Part shown: positions 52,343 to 60,765 of the stretch, piece after piece
Numbering within the stretch: the first letter of the stretch is position 1
Layout: the number at the start of each line of letters is the position of its first letter
NCBI RefSeq assembly: GCF_035440685.1
Contig: NZ_DAORMW010000030.1
DNA: 64,000 nt
Strand: one strand, 5' to 3'
Source of the DNA: Accumulibacter appositus
GTDB taxonomy: Bacteria > Pseudomonadota > Gammaproteobacteria > Burkholderiales > Rhodocyclaceae
Translations under genes and position numbers: made by a program
Notes under the pieces: model-generated
What the model saw: the letters and a program-made list of their open reading frames with translations, nothing else
Told to the model about the DNA's origin: nothing
Database searches by the model: none

Positions 52343-53265
52343 TTCTCTTCCTTCACCAGGCTGACGAAGATATCTTCGAGCGAACTTTGCGTGGTGTGCA
52401 GGTCCTTGAAAACGATGTCCGCGTCGTTGAGCTCCTTGAGCAGAGCGACGATGCCGGTTCGCTCGCCCTGCGCGTCGAAGGTATAGATCAGCTCGTTGCC
52501 ATCGCTCGCCAGCTCGAGTTGATAGGCGGCCAGCGCAGGCGGGATACGTTCCAGGGTGGTCTGCAGTTGCAGCGTCATCTGCTTCTTGCCGAGCTTGCGC
52601 ATCAGCTCGGCCTTCTCGTCAACCAGAATGATCTCGCCCTTGCTGATCACCCCGATGCGGTCGGCCATCTCTTCGGCCTCGTCGATGTAATGCGTGGTCA
52701 GAATGATGGTCACCCCGGTGGCCTGCAGCGAGCGCACCAGTTGCCACATGTCGCGGCGCAGGTTGACGTCAACGCCGGCGGTCGGCTCGTCGAGGAAGAG
52801 AATCTCCGGCTCGTGCGACAGCGCCTTGGCAATCAGCAGGCGACGCTTCATGCCGCCCGAAAGCGTGATGATCTTGCTGTCCTTCTTGTTCCACAGCGAA
52901 AGCTCGCGGAGGATCTTTTCGATGTAGGCGGGATTCGCCGGCTTGCCGAACAGGCCACGGCTGAACGACACCGTCGCCCACACGGATTCAAAGGCATCGG
53001 TGGTCAACTCCTGCGGCACCAGACCGATCATTGCGCGCGCCGCGCGGTAGTCGGTGACGATGTCGTGGCCATCCACGCGAACCTTGCCCTCGCTGGCCTT
53101 GACGATGCCGCAGATGATGCTGATCAGCGTCGTTTTTCCCGCGCCGTTGGGACCCAGCAAGGCGAAGATTTCGCCACGGCGGATGTCCAGATCGATGCAC
53201 TTGAGCGCCTGGAAGCGCGAATCGTAGGTCTTGGAAAGCCCGGATACGGAGATGATTGTCTGCAT
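52339..53265 (-). CDS. ABC transporter ATP-binding protein (YadG-like)
   Basis: About 308 residues. Walker A LLGPNGAGKTTLIS, signature LSGGMKRRLLIAKAL, Walker B EILFLDEPTAGVD and the switch His in TTHYIDEAEEM are intact, with a C-terminal domain typical of ABC-2 export ATPases. ATG at 53265 (MQTIISVSGLSKTY) begins the domain; upstream Mets at 53277 and 53361 are less likely. Partner of the overlapping permease. Confidence 0.92.
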   Translation of the reverse strand: MQTIISVSGLSKTYDSRFQALKCIDLDIRRGEIFALLGPNGAGKTTLISIICGIVKASEGKVRVDGHDIVTDYRAARAMIGLVPQELTTDAFESVWATVSFSRGLFGKPANPAYIEKILRELSLWNKKDSKIITLSGGMKRRLLIAKALSHEPEILFLDEPTAGVDVNLRRDMWQLVRSLQATGVTIILTTHYIDEAEEMADRIGVISKGEIILVDEKAELMRKLGKKQMTLQLQTTLERIPPALAAYQLELASDGNELIYTFDAQGERTGIVALLKELNDADIVFKDLHTTQSSLEDIFVSLVKEEK

Positions 53266-53321
53266 CGGTGGGAACATAACAGATCGCGGCGATTCGTCCA
53301 AAATATGCGGCCGGGCTTGCC

Positions 53322-54614
53322 TCAGGCTCGCCGCCCTTGCATCAGCCGGTGCACCAACCACGAGCCGCCAAGCGCGCCGACCAGCAGGAGCAAGGCCACG
53401 CGCAAGTCATTGAGTGCCGCCGGCGCGACCAGCAGCAGTATGCCCAGCCCCAGCATCATGTTTCCGGAGACCAGCTTGAGAAGCCGCCCTTCGCTCTCCG
53501 ACAACTTGCGGGAACCGAGCGAGCAGGTAAAAACCAGGGTAATGATCATCAGCGGGATGATATAGACGATGTTGTAGAGCAGCAGATAGGCGTAATGCTG
53601 CCACGGTGCCAAGTCCGACAGCGTCAGCAAGCGCGTATAGACCATTGGAAAGCCGGCGGTACACAACAGCTCATACGAATTCGCCGCTACCGCTAGGGCC
53701 ACCGTGCCCAGCGTCAGCGCCGGCAGGCTGTCAGCGCGCAGCAGCCCGCGCACGCGCTGGTAGAGACCGGGCTTGGCGGCATCGGAGATGCTCAGCGAAA
53801 TCCCTTTCCTGAACCAGAAATAGTCCTTGATGTTGATCAGTGCGATGACTATCGCCAGCCCCCCGGCCGCGGTCGTGACCAGCGCGATCTCGCCCAGCCA
53901 GCGGAAGGCATTGAGCCAGGCGGCCATGAAGACGAAGTAGATCAGGCCGGAGAAAAACAGGAAGACGCCGCCGATGAACAGCATGCGAGCGCGGCTGCCG
54001 GCATGGATGAGCAGCGACAGTAGGAACAGAAGAACGAAGAAGGCGCAGGGATTGAAAGCGTCGAGTCCGGCGATGACCAGGGTAAACACCGGCAGCGACA
54101 ACTGCTCGGGCGTCATTCTGCCAAGCAGCGGCAAATCGACCCCGGGAGGAGCCTGCAGCACTTGCGCGGCAGAGCCTTCGGCGACGTCGATGCCGGCGTC
54201 GTGACACGACTGCAGCGCGTCCTCCAGTGCCCGCCCGCTGACTTCCGGGCGGTCGAAACCGACTTCCATGCGACCACAGAACAGGAAGGCGGGAACGCTG
54301 CTCGCCTCCTGCCCCAGCGACGCTGCCATGGCGACATAGGCCTTGACAGCCTCCTGTTCGCTGCTGAGGTCTCGACTGTGTAGCTGCAGCCAGGGATAAC
54401 GCGCAGGCAGCGCCTCTACGAACGGCCTGGCCGCCTGACAATGTGGACAGCTTTGCGTCCAGAAGAAGTACAAATGCAGCCGCCGCTCGCCAGCCGCATC
54501 GTGGTCGAGCCAGAGCGGCGCGTCGGCCACGGCTGGCAAGGACGAAATGGCGGCCAGGGTGAGCAGGCAGATCAGGCGCAAGGCCCAAGCCACGGCAGGA
54601 AGTTGTTGTCTCAT
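53322..54614 (-). CDS. thioredoxin-like/DsbD-type membrane thiol protein
   Basis: 430 residues. A signal peptide (1-30) is followed by a periplasmic thioredoxin-like domain with CPHC at residues 56-59 and a cis-Pro region (SSVPAFLFCGR), then about eight membrane helices related to the DsbD/CcdA core. FNPCAFFVLLFLLSLL and LLCTAGFPMVYTRL hold the two membrane cysteines that pass electrons. This is the reverse order of DsbD (thioredoxin first, membrane later), a known variant. It probably reduces periplasmic disulfides, perhaps for heme attachment to the cytochrome encoded upstream on the same strand. Confidence 0.85.
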   Translation of the reverse strand: MRQQLPAVAWALRLICLLTLAAISSLPAVADAPLWLDHDAAGERRLHLYFFWTQSCPHCQAARPFVEALPARYPWLQLHSRDLSSEQEAVKAYVAMAASLGQEASSVPAFLFCGRMEVGFDRPEVSGRALEDALQSCHDAGIDVAEGSAAQVLQAPPGVDLPLLGRMTPEQLSLPVFTLVIAGLDAFNPCAFFVLLFLLSLLIHAGSRARMLFIGGVFLFFSGLIYFVFMAAWLNAFRWLGEIALVTTAAGGLAIVIALINIKDYFWFRKGISLSISDAAKPGLYQRVRGLLRADSLPALTLGTVALAVAANSYELLCTAGFPMVYTRLLTLSDLAPWQHYAYLLLYNIVYIIPLMIITLVFTCSLGSRKLSESEGRLLKLVSGNMMLGLGILLLVAPAALNDLRVALLLLVGALGGSWLVHRLMQGRRA

Positions 54615-54740
54615 CGCGCTTTGATGCGGATGCCGACCATGAACGGATGCACCAGCCGGCAACTCGTGCTGTTTACCTATCATCGCGCCGATAGGCGATT
54701 CGAACAAGAAAGCGGCAGCAAGGGTCCTGACACGAAGGGA

Positions 54741-54804
54741 CACCCCAAATCACGACACTCATGACCGCTCTCCTCTTCTCCCGGCCCTTCCCCGCAGCAG
54801 GGAG
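54741..54804 (+). repeat. dispersed intergenic repeat, copy D (partial)
   Basis: Matches the left-centre of copy B: CCCC, an imperfect GTCATGACCG, CTCCTCTTC and GGCCCTTC-CCCGCA-GGGAG in the same order. The right AGTCGC hairpin is missing and the left inverted repeat is eroded, so it is degraded. Confidence 0.6.
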
Positions 54805-54863
54805 TCAGTCAGGCAGCCAATGGCAAGCGAAGCTCTGTCCCGATTTCCTGCGATGAGTCGAGC

Positions 54864-56135
54864 CTAGTTTCTTGCGAGGTTGCTCTTGCGCGCATGTTTG
54901 TCCCGCAGGTCTTCGGCATCACGCTTGATCTCGGCCAGGTCCAGCAGCATTGCGCTCCAGCCGTACCACAAGGCGTAATCCGGATTGGAGTGAAAGGCAC
55001 CCTGGAAGGCACGCATGCGATGCTTGAGATGCATGACGAACAGCTTGTGCTCGATTGGCGTCGGCGCATCATGGAAAGCGAGCAGGTCCGGGAAATCATA
55101 GGCGTAGTTGGCGGGTTTGCTCAGCACGCCATCCGCATACAGCCCGGCAACGATGCGGATCGCCTCGGCCAGCTGGTGGTCCGCCTGGCGAATGATCTGA
55201 TCGCCTTTGTCCAACTCGCCGCGGGCGAAGTTCTCCGAGTGGCACTGGCTACAGGTCTTGATCATCTTCTGCCGCTCCTTGTCGAAGCTGGCTTGATCCA
55301 GCCGCGCGACGTCGGCCGCCTTGACGGCCTCGAGACGGGCGGTCGGATTACCCTGCGGGTCGAGGACGCCAAGCGCCTGCAGGATGGTGATCTGGTCAGC
55401 CTTCCAGGTCGGGTCCTCGGGTAGCGGCAGGCGTACGGCGAGGAAGCCCCAGGCGGTCCGCACCTCGTGATTGCCGTCCTGCATGTGACAGGTCTGGCAA
55501 GTCGGTGCGGCAGCAGTTTCCGGCAGGATCCCGTTTTGCTTGAGCAGCGCGCGCACCCCATGTTTGGACGAGGAATACATCTCCCACTGCGGGTGATCGA
55601 AGCCCATGTGGCAGGTCTGGCATGCCTGCGGCGCTTGCGCTTCCTTCTTGCTGAAGAGGTGACGCGTATGGCAGGCATCACAGGAAGCATTGCCGTGCTC
55701 GATACCCTGGGACCTGAGCGCTTTGACCTCCTCCTCGGACTTGACGCCCAGCTTGTGACAACCACCGCAACCCTTCATGCCGGCGGCGAGTTGCATGGGC
55801 AGCATATGGGTCGTCGGCATGGCCTTCATGACGGTCCACGCCAGCGCATGCTTGCCGTCCCTGAACTGGCCTTCCTGCTGAGCGTGGCAGGAACCGCAGG
55901 TGGCCGCCGTGGGCATCGTGGCCAGCTTGGCATCTTCCATGTCCTTGTGCTCCTTGCCGTGACATGTCGCGCAGGTCGCCCGATCTTCTTTCTTGACCGT
56001 GGCGTGCTTGCTCGTCTCCCAGTCCTTGACCACGCCAGGCGACATTTTCCGATGACACTTGACGCATTCATCGGCGAAGGTGGGCATTGAAAACAGGATC
56101 GCGACCAGGAAGGCGAACGCAGATGTCCCATACAT
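54864..56135 (-). CDS. octaheme c-type cytochrome, hydroxylamine oxidoreductase-like
   Basis: 423-residue secreted cytochrome. After a signal peptide there are eight CxxCH motifs: CVKCH (Cys24), CATCH (Cys55), CGSCH, CGGCH, CDACH, CQTCH twice and CSQCH. The number, spacing and the long helical C-terminus fit the HAO/octaheme family, including the Hao-like nitrite or hydroxylamine-handling enzymes of non-nitrifiers. I do not see strong evidence for the Tyr cross-link of true HAO. AAGGGGG precedes the ATG. Possible roles are reduction of nitrite or hydroxylamine, or general periplasmic electron transfer. Confidence 0.9.
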   Translation of the reverse strand: MYGTSAFAFLVAILFSMPTFADECVKCHRKMSPGVVKDWETSKHATVKKEDRATCATCHGKEHKDMEDAKLATMPTAATCGSCHAQQEGQFRDGKHALAWTVMKAMPTTHMLPMQLAAGMKGCGGCHKLGVKSEEEVKALRSQGIEHGNASCDACHTRHLFSKKEAQAPQACQTCHMGFDHPQWEMYSSSKHGVRALLKQNGILPETAAAPTCQTCHMQDGNHEVRTAWGFLAVRLPLPEDPTWKADQITILQALGVLDPQGNPTARLEAVKAADVARLDQASFDKERQKMIKTCSQCHSENFARGELDKGDQIIRQADHQLAEAIRIVAGLYADGVLSKPANYAYDFPDLLAFHDAPTPIEHKLFVMHLKHRMRAFQGAFHSNPDYALWYGWSAMLLDLAEIKRDAEDLRDKHARKSNLARN

Positions 56136-56268
56136 GATGAATTCCCCCTTGGAGTTGTTTGCAGGTGCAATTTCACTCTAGACCGTCAAGCGGCAAAAAA
56201 CCATGTGCGCGAACATGTTTCTTCCGTTTGCCGCCCGTGCGGCTGCCAAGCTGCCAACGGCGAGCGTG

Positions 56269-56274
56269 TATAAT
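56269..56274 (+). promoter_or_regulatory. candidate -10 box of the arn operon
   Basis: A perfect TATAAT in GC-rich surroundings, 154 bases before the arnT ATG; the -35 region is weak, consistent with an activated promoter. A short open frame, ATG at 56283 to TGA at 56418 (45 codons, also an internal ATG at 56341), lies in the leader and stops 8 bases before arnT. Confidence 0.5.
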
Positions 56275-56427
56275 CCCGCCCGATGGCAGCGCATGTCGCG
56301 CGGATTCCCCGCCCCTCTCGCAGACCACAGGCCCACCCCATGAAACCTCGCCCCGACGACGACTGCGGTCGCTACCTGCCGGCCGCTTGCGGCGCAGACG
56401 AGGCGCGTCCGGCGAGATGAAAAAGGC

Positions 56428-58254
56428 ATGAACAGAAGTCTGATCGGGATCCTGTGGATCGCCTTGGTGGCGGTCTGGTTCGGCACGCTCGACCAGCGCG
56501 CGCTGGTCCGCCCGGACGAGGGGCGCTATGCGGAAATCCCGCGCGAAATGGCGGCCAGCGGTGATTGGGTGACGCCCCGCCTCAACGAATTCAAATACTT
56601 CGAGAAGCCGGCTCTGCAGTACTGGGCGACGGCTACCGGCTACAAGCTTTTCGGCGAGAGCGAATGGACAGCGCGACTCTGGCCGGCACTGACCGGCTTT
56701 CTGAGCGTGCTGCTCGCCTGGTGGACCGGACGGCGATTGTGGGGACCGCTGGCGGGTCATCTGGCGGCGGCGATCCTGGCCAGTTCGCTGCTGTTCGTCG
56801 TTCTCGGGCACCTGATCACCCTGGACATGGGCTTGTCGTTCTTTCTGCAGCTGGCGTGGACCGCGTTCCTCTTTGCGCAGAACGATGAGCGCAGCATCAG
56901 CCGGCGCTGGATGCTGCTGGCCTGGGGCGCGGTGGCCTTGGCGGTGCTCTCCAAGGGCCTGGTCGCGCTGGTGCTGGTCGGCGCCGCGCTGCTCGGCTAC
57001 ACGCTGCTCAACCGCGACCTCTCGCCATGGAAACGGCTGTCGCCGCTGAGCGGGCTGGCGCTGTTCCTGCTCATCGCCGCGCCGTGGTTCGTGGCGGTAT
57101 CGCTGGCCAATCCCGAATTTCCGCAGTTCTTCTTCATCCACGAGCACTTCGAGCGCTTTCTGTCGACGGTGCACCGGCGTAACGAGCCGGGCTGGTATTT
57201 CCTTGCGGTGTATGCGCTCGGCGCGCTGCCATGGTCGCTATTGCTGGTACACACGCTGCTCAAGTCGTGGAGCCAGGGGGTTGGAGGTCGCTTCAGCGCC
57301 GACCGTTTCCTGCTCGTGTGGATCATCGCGACCTTCGCCTTCTTCAGCGTCTCCGGCTCGAAAATGGCGCCCTATATCCTGCCCATCTTCCCGGCCCTGG
57401 CACTGCTCGGCGGACACAATATTGCCAGCCTGTCGCGCCGTGCCTGGCTGATTCATCTGGCGCTGCTCGCAGCGCTGGCCGTGGCCGCACTGGCGACGGC
57501 GCCGCGGGTGCTGCGCCTGGCGGGCGACTCGTACTCGCTGGAAATGCTGCAGGGGGTCCTGAACTGGCTGACCGGTGCGGCGGCGATATCGCTGGCCAGC
57601 ATCGTCGCGGCGATGCTTCTGGCCTGGGCGCAGCACAAGGTCGCGGCGGCGGCGATCCTGGCCGTCGGCGGTCTCCTGAGCACCAGTGCCGGCTTGCTCG
57701 GGCACGACCATCTGTCGCCATACAGTTCCACCCGCGGCCTCGCCGTGCAGGCGCAGCCTCGGCTCAAACCGGGTGTGCCCTTCTACAGCGTGGACTATTA
57801 CGAGCAGACGCTGCCCTTCTACCTCAAGCGCACGCTGACCATGGTCGCCACCGAGAATGAACTGTCGTTCGGCATCGAGCAGGAGCCGCACAAGTGGATT
57901 CCGACGATCGACGAGTTCACGCTCCGCTGGCACCATGACCGCGACGCGTTCGCGGTCATGACCCTCGATGTTTTCGAGCGCCTGGCGACCGCGGGTCTGC
58001 CGATGACCGAGATCGCCCGCAACCGGCGCTACGTGATCGTCGAGAAGCCGGCCGCTCCTGTTGCGCTTCCTGTCACCGCGACCGTCACTGTGTCCACTAC
58101 CGCGCCGGCCGCCGCTCGTGCCACCGTTCCGGCCAGTGCTCCGGCGGCGCATGGCCCGGGAATGAGCGGCAACAGTCGCGTCGCAACGGGCGAAACACCG
58201 CCGGCAGAAAAGGCCGCGTCCCTCAACCACGCCAGCGATGGAGCCCCGCACTGA
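56428..58254 (+). CDS. arnT: ArnT-like glycosyltransferase (L-Ara4N transferase)
   Basis: 608-residue GT-C membrane transferase with about twelve helices. LVRPDEGRYAEIPREMAASG is the catalytic first periplasmic loop (Asp-Glu) of the ArnT/PMT family, and FEKPALQYWATATGYKLFGE and SVSGSKMAPYILPIFPALAL follow. It transfers 4-amino-4-deoxy-L-arabinose from undecaprenyl phosphate to lipid A on the periplasmic side, reducing negative charge and cationic-peptide binding. The Ala/Thr/Pro-rich tail (about the last 60 residues) is not part of the catalytic fold. AAAAAGG precedes the ATG. Confidence 0.92.
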   Translation: MNRSLIGILWIALVAVWFGTLDQRALVRPDEGRYAEIPREMAASGDWVTPRLNEFKYFEKPALQYWATATGYKLFGESEWTARLWPALTGFLSVLLAWWTGRRLWGPLAGHLAAAILASSLLFVVLGHLITLDMGLSFFLQLAWTAFLFAQNDERSISRRWMLLAWGAVALAVLSKGLVALVLVGAALLGYTLLNRDLSPWKRLSPLSGLALFLLIAAPWFVAVSLANPEFPQFFFIHEHFERFLSTVHRRNEPGWYFLAVYALGALPWSLLLVHTLLKSWSQGVGGRFSADRFLLVWIIATFAFFSVSGSKMAPYILPIFPALALLGGHNIASLSRRAWLIHLALLAALAVAALATAPRVLRLAGDSYSLEMLQGVLNWLTGAAAISLASIVAAMLLAWAQHKVAAAAILAVGGLLSTSAGLLGHDHLSPYSSTRGLAVQAQPRLKPGVPFYSVDYYEQTLPFYLKRTLTMVATENELSFGIEQEPHKWIPTIDEFTLRWHHDRDAFAVMTLDVFERLATAGLPMTEIARNRRYVIVEKPAAPVALPVTATVTVSTTAPAAARATVPASAPAAHGPGMSGNSRVATGETPPAEKAASLNHASDGAPH

Positions 58255-58255
58255 G

Positions 58256-58627
58256 ATGACCCCTATCGCTTTTTCCCTGGTGCTCACCGGTGTGCTGCTC
58301 AACGCCGCAGCCCAACTGCTGCTCAAGGCCGGTACCAACGCTATTGGCCATTTTGATTTCTCACTGAGCAACCTCATCCCGATCGGCTTCAAGGTCGCCG
58401 GCCAGCCGGCGATCATCGCCGGCCTGGCCTGCTACGCGGTCAGTGTGGTGGTTTGGATAATGGCCCTGTCACGGGTACCGGTAAGCATTGCCTACCCGAT
58501 GCTGTCGATCGGCTACGTGATCAACGCGCTGATCGCGCACTACTGGTTCGGCGAGATTCTGGTCATGCAAAAAGCGCTGGGCATCGGCCTCATTCTCATC
58601 GGTGTGATTCTGGTCGCCAACTCGTGA
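58256..58627 (+). CDS. SMR-family ArnE/ArnF-like undecaprenyl-phosphate-L-Ara4N flippase subunit
   Basis: About 123 residues with four membrane helices. LNAAAQLLLKAGTNAIGHFD and MALSRVPVSIAYPMLSIGYV are typical of the ArnE/ArnF and EmrE-like small multidrug resistance fold. Enterobacteria use an ArnE-ArnF heterodimer; only one subunit gene is present here, so it may form a homodimer. ATG at 58256 is chosen; 58238 is also possible. Confidence 0.85.
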   Translation: MTPIAFSLVLTGVLLNAAAQLLLKAGTNAIGHFDFSLSNLIPIGFKVAGQPAIIAGLACYAVSVVVWIMALSRVPVSIAYPMLSIGYVINALIAHYWFGEILVMQKALGIGLILIGVILVANS

Positions 58628-58635
58628 GTACCCCC

Positions 58636-59760
58636 ATGTCACCGCCCCTGCCCATGCTGCCCATCACCCGCCCGTCGATTGACGAGGAGACGATCGCCGC
58701 GGTCGGCGAGGTACTGCGCTCGGGCTGGATCACCAGCGGGCCGAAGGTGCAGGCTTTCGAAGCTGCACTATCGAACATCTGCGGCGGCCGACCGGTGCGC
58801 GCGTTCAACTCCGGTACGGCGACTCTGGAGGTGGCGTTGCGCCTGGCCGATGTTGGCCCCGGCGACGAGGTGATCACGACACCGCTGACCTGGGTGGCGA
58901 CGGCCAACGTGATCCTCGAAGTCGGCGCCACGCCGGTACTGGTAGACATCGACCCGCTGACGCGCAACATCGACCTCGAACAGATCGAAGCGGCAATCAC
59001 GCCACGCACGAAGGCGCTGCTTCCGGTCGACCTGGCCGGCCTGCCGGTGGACCGCGACCGGCTGTACGCGATTGCCGACCGCCACCACCTGCGCGTCGTC
59101 GAGGATGCCGCGCAATCCTTCGGCGCAGCATGGAAGGGGCAGGCGATCGGCAGCATCGGCGACTTCGTCTCGTTCAGCTTTCATGCCAACAAGAACCTGA
59201 CCACCTGCGAGGGCGGCGCCCTGGTACTACCCGGCGACATCGACATTGGCCTCTGCGAGCGGCGCCGGCTGCAGGGTGTCATGCGCGCGGCCGACGGGAC
59301 GATGGACGTGGACGTCCTGGGCGGCAAGTTCAACCTCACCGACGTCGCCGCCGCGGTCGGTCTTGGCCAGCTCCGGCACCTGCAGGAATTCACCAAGCGC
59401 CGTCGCGTCCTGGCCAAGCGCTACTTCGAGAAAATCGACCGGGCGCTTGGCCTGACGCTGCCACTCGAGGATTTCAGCAGCTGCAACTGGCACATGTTTC
59501 AGCCGCTGCTGCCGACCGGCAGCGACCGCGGCGCCTTCATCGCGGTGATGAAGGAAGAGGGCATCGGCGTCGGCGTGCATTACCCGCCACTGCACCTCTT
59601 TAGCCTGTACCGGCAACTTGGGTTTCGCGCCGGGCAGTTCCCGCGGGCCGAAGATGTCGGCGCCAGGACCGTTACCCTGCCACTTTTTCCGGCCATGAGC
59701 GATGCCGATGTGGACCGCGTCTGCGCCGCACTCAGCCGCAGCTTGAAGATCAAGAACTAA
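58636..59760 (+). CDS. arnB: UDP-4-amino-4-deoxy-L-arabinose aminotransferase
   Basis: 374-residue PLP enzyme of the DegT/DnrJ/EryC1 family. FNSGTATLEVALRLADVGPG, VVEDAAQSFGAAWKGQAIG and SFSFHANKNLTTCEGGALVL (PLP-binding Lys) are clear. It makes UDP-L-Ara4N from the 4-keto sugar using glutamate. A GTG at 58624 overlaps the previous stop (GTGA) and could start 4 codons earlier. Confidence 0.92.
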   Translation: MSPPLPMLPITRPSIDEETIAAVGEVLRSGWITSGPKVQAFEAALSNICGGRPVRAFNSGTATLEVALRLADVGPGDEVITTPLTWVATANVILEVGATPVLVDIDPLTRNIDLEQIEAAITPRTKALLPVDLAGLPVDRDRLYAIADRHHLRVVEDAAQSFGAAWKGQAIGSIGDFVSFSFHANKNLTTCEGGALVLPGDIDIGLCERRRLQGVMRAADGTMDVDVLGGKFNLTDVAAAVGLGQLRHLQEFTKRRRVLAKRYFEKIDRALGLTLPLEDFSSCNWHMFQPLLPTGSDRGAFIAVMKEEGIGVGVHYPPLHLFSLYRQLGFRAGQFPRAEDVGARTVTLPLFPAMSDADVDRVCAALSRSLKIKN

Positions 59761-59816
59761 CGCTCATGACAATCGACATACCCCAGATGATGAAAGTCAT
59801 GACCGTCACCCTCTCC
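59758..59816 (+). repeat. dispersed intergenic repeat, copy C (left module only)
   Basis: ACGCTCATGAC (59760-59770, one mismatch) and GTCATGACCGT (59796-59806) flank a 25-base loop, followed by CACCCTCTCC. It fills the arnB-arnC gap, overlapping the arnB stop codon and ending 10 bases before arnC. Confidence 0.75.
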
Positions 59817-59826
59817 TGAGCACGCC

Positions 59827-60765
59827 ATGATCCCGCCAGAAATCTCCGTCATCATTCCCGTCTATAACGAAGAGGATGGTCTGCCGACCCTGTTCGCCCG
59901 CCTGTACCCGGCGCTCGACCGACTGGAAACTCCTTACGAGGTGGTGTTCATCAATGATGGCAGCCGTGATCGTTCGGCGGCACTGCTCCGCGAACAGTAC
60001 CAGCGGCGCCCGGATGTCACCCGTGCCATACTGCTTGCCGCCAACGCCGGCCAGCACATGGCGATCATGGCCGGCTTCGAACACGCGCGCGGACAGATCA
60101 TCGTCACCCTCGACGCCGACCTGCAGAATCCGCCCGAGGAAATCGGCAAGGTCATCGACAAGATGCGCGAAGGCCACGACTACGTCGGCAGCATTCGCCG
60201 CAAGCGCCACGACAATCTCTTCCGCAGCGGCGCATCGAAAGCGATGAATTACCTGCGCGAGAAAATCACCCGCATCCGCATCACCGACCAGGGCAACATG
60301 CTGCGCGCCTATTCGCGGACGGTGGTAAACGCCATCAACTCGTGCAAGGAAGTCAGCACCTTCATCCCGGCCCTGGCCTACACCTTCGCCCGCCACCCGG
60401 CGGAAGTGATCGTCGAGCACGAGGAGCGCGCCGCCGGCGAATCCAAGTACTCGATCTACAGCCTGATCCGCCTCAACTTCGACCTCATGACCGGCTTCTC
60501 GCTGGTGCCGCTGCAGTGGTTTTCGATGCTCGGCATCGTCGTCTCGCTCGGCTCGGCGGCACTGTTCGTGCTGCTGATCGTTCGCCGGCTGGTCGTTGGT
60601 CCAGAGGCCGAAGGCCTGTTCACCCTCTTTGCATTGATGTTCTTCCTGATCGGCCTGGCGCTGTTCGGCATTGGCCTGCTCGGCGAATACGTCGGCCGTG
60701 TCTACCAGCAGGTACGCCATCGCCCACGCTATCTGATCGAAGCGATCCTTGAAGGAGAGCAATGA
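59827..60765 (+). CDS. arnC: undecaprenyl-phosphate 4-deoxy-4-formamido-L-arabinose transferase
   Basis: 312-residue GT2 glycosyltransferase. PEISVIIPVYNEEDGLPTLF, VVFINDGSRDRSAALL, LDADLQNPPEEIGKVIDKMR and two C-terminal helices (WFSMLGIVVSLGSAALFVLL, FLIGLALFGIGLLGEYVGR) match ArnC. It loads the formylated sugar onto the lipid carrier at the cytoplasmic face. The next gene overlaps by 4 bases. Confidence 0.92.
   Translation: MIPPEISVIIPVYNEEDGLPTLFARLYPALDRLETPYEVVFINDGSRDRSAALLREQYQRRPDVTRAILLAANAGQHMAIMAGFEHARGQIIVTLDADLQNPPEEIGKVIDKMREGHDYVGSIRRKRHDNLFRSGASKAMNYLREKITRIRITDQGNMLRAYSRTVVNAINSCKEVSTFIPALAYTFARHPAEVIVEHEERAAGESKYSIYSLIRLNFDLMTGFSLVPLQWFSMLGIVVSLGSAALFVLLIVRRLVVGPEAEGLFTLFALMFFLIGLALFGIGLLGEYVGRVYQQVRHRPRYLIEAILEGEQ

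Noticed and set aside
57945..57965. GTCATGAC inside arnT as another repeat copy
   Set aside because: Only the 8-base core matches, in coding sequence, without the loop or flanking modules.
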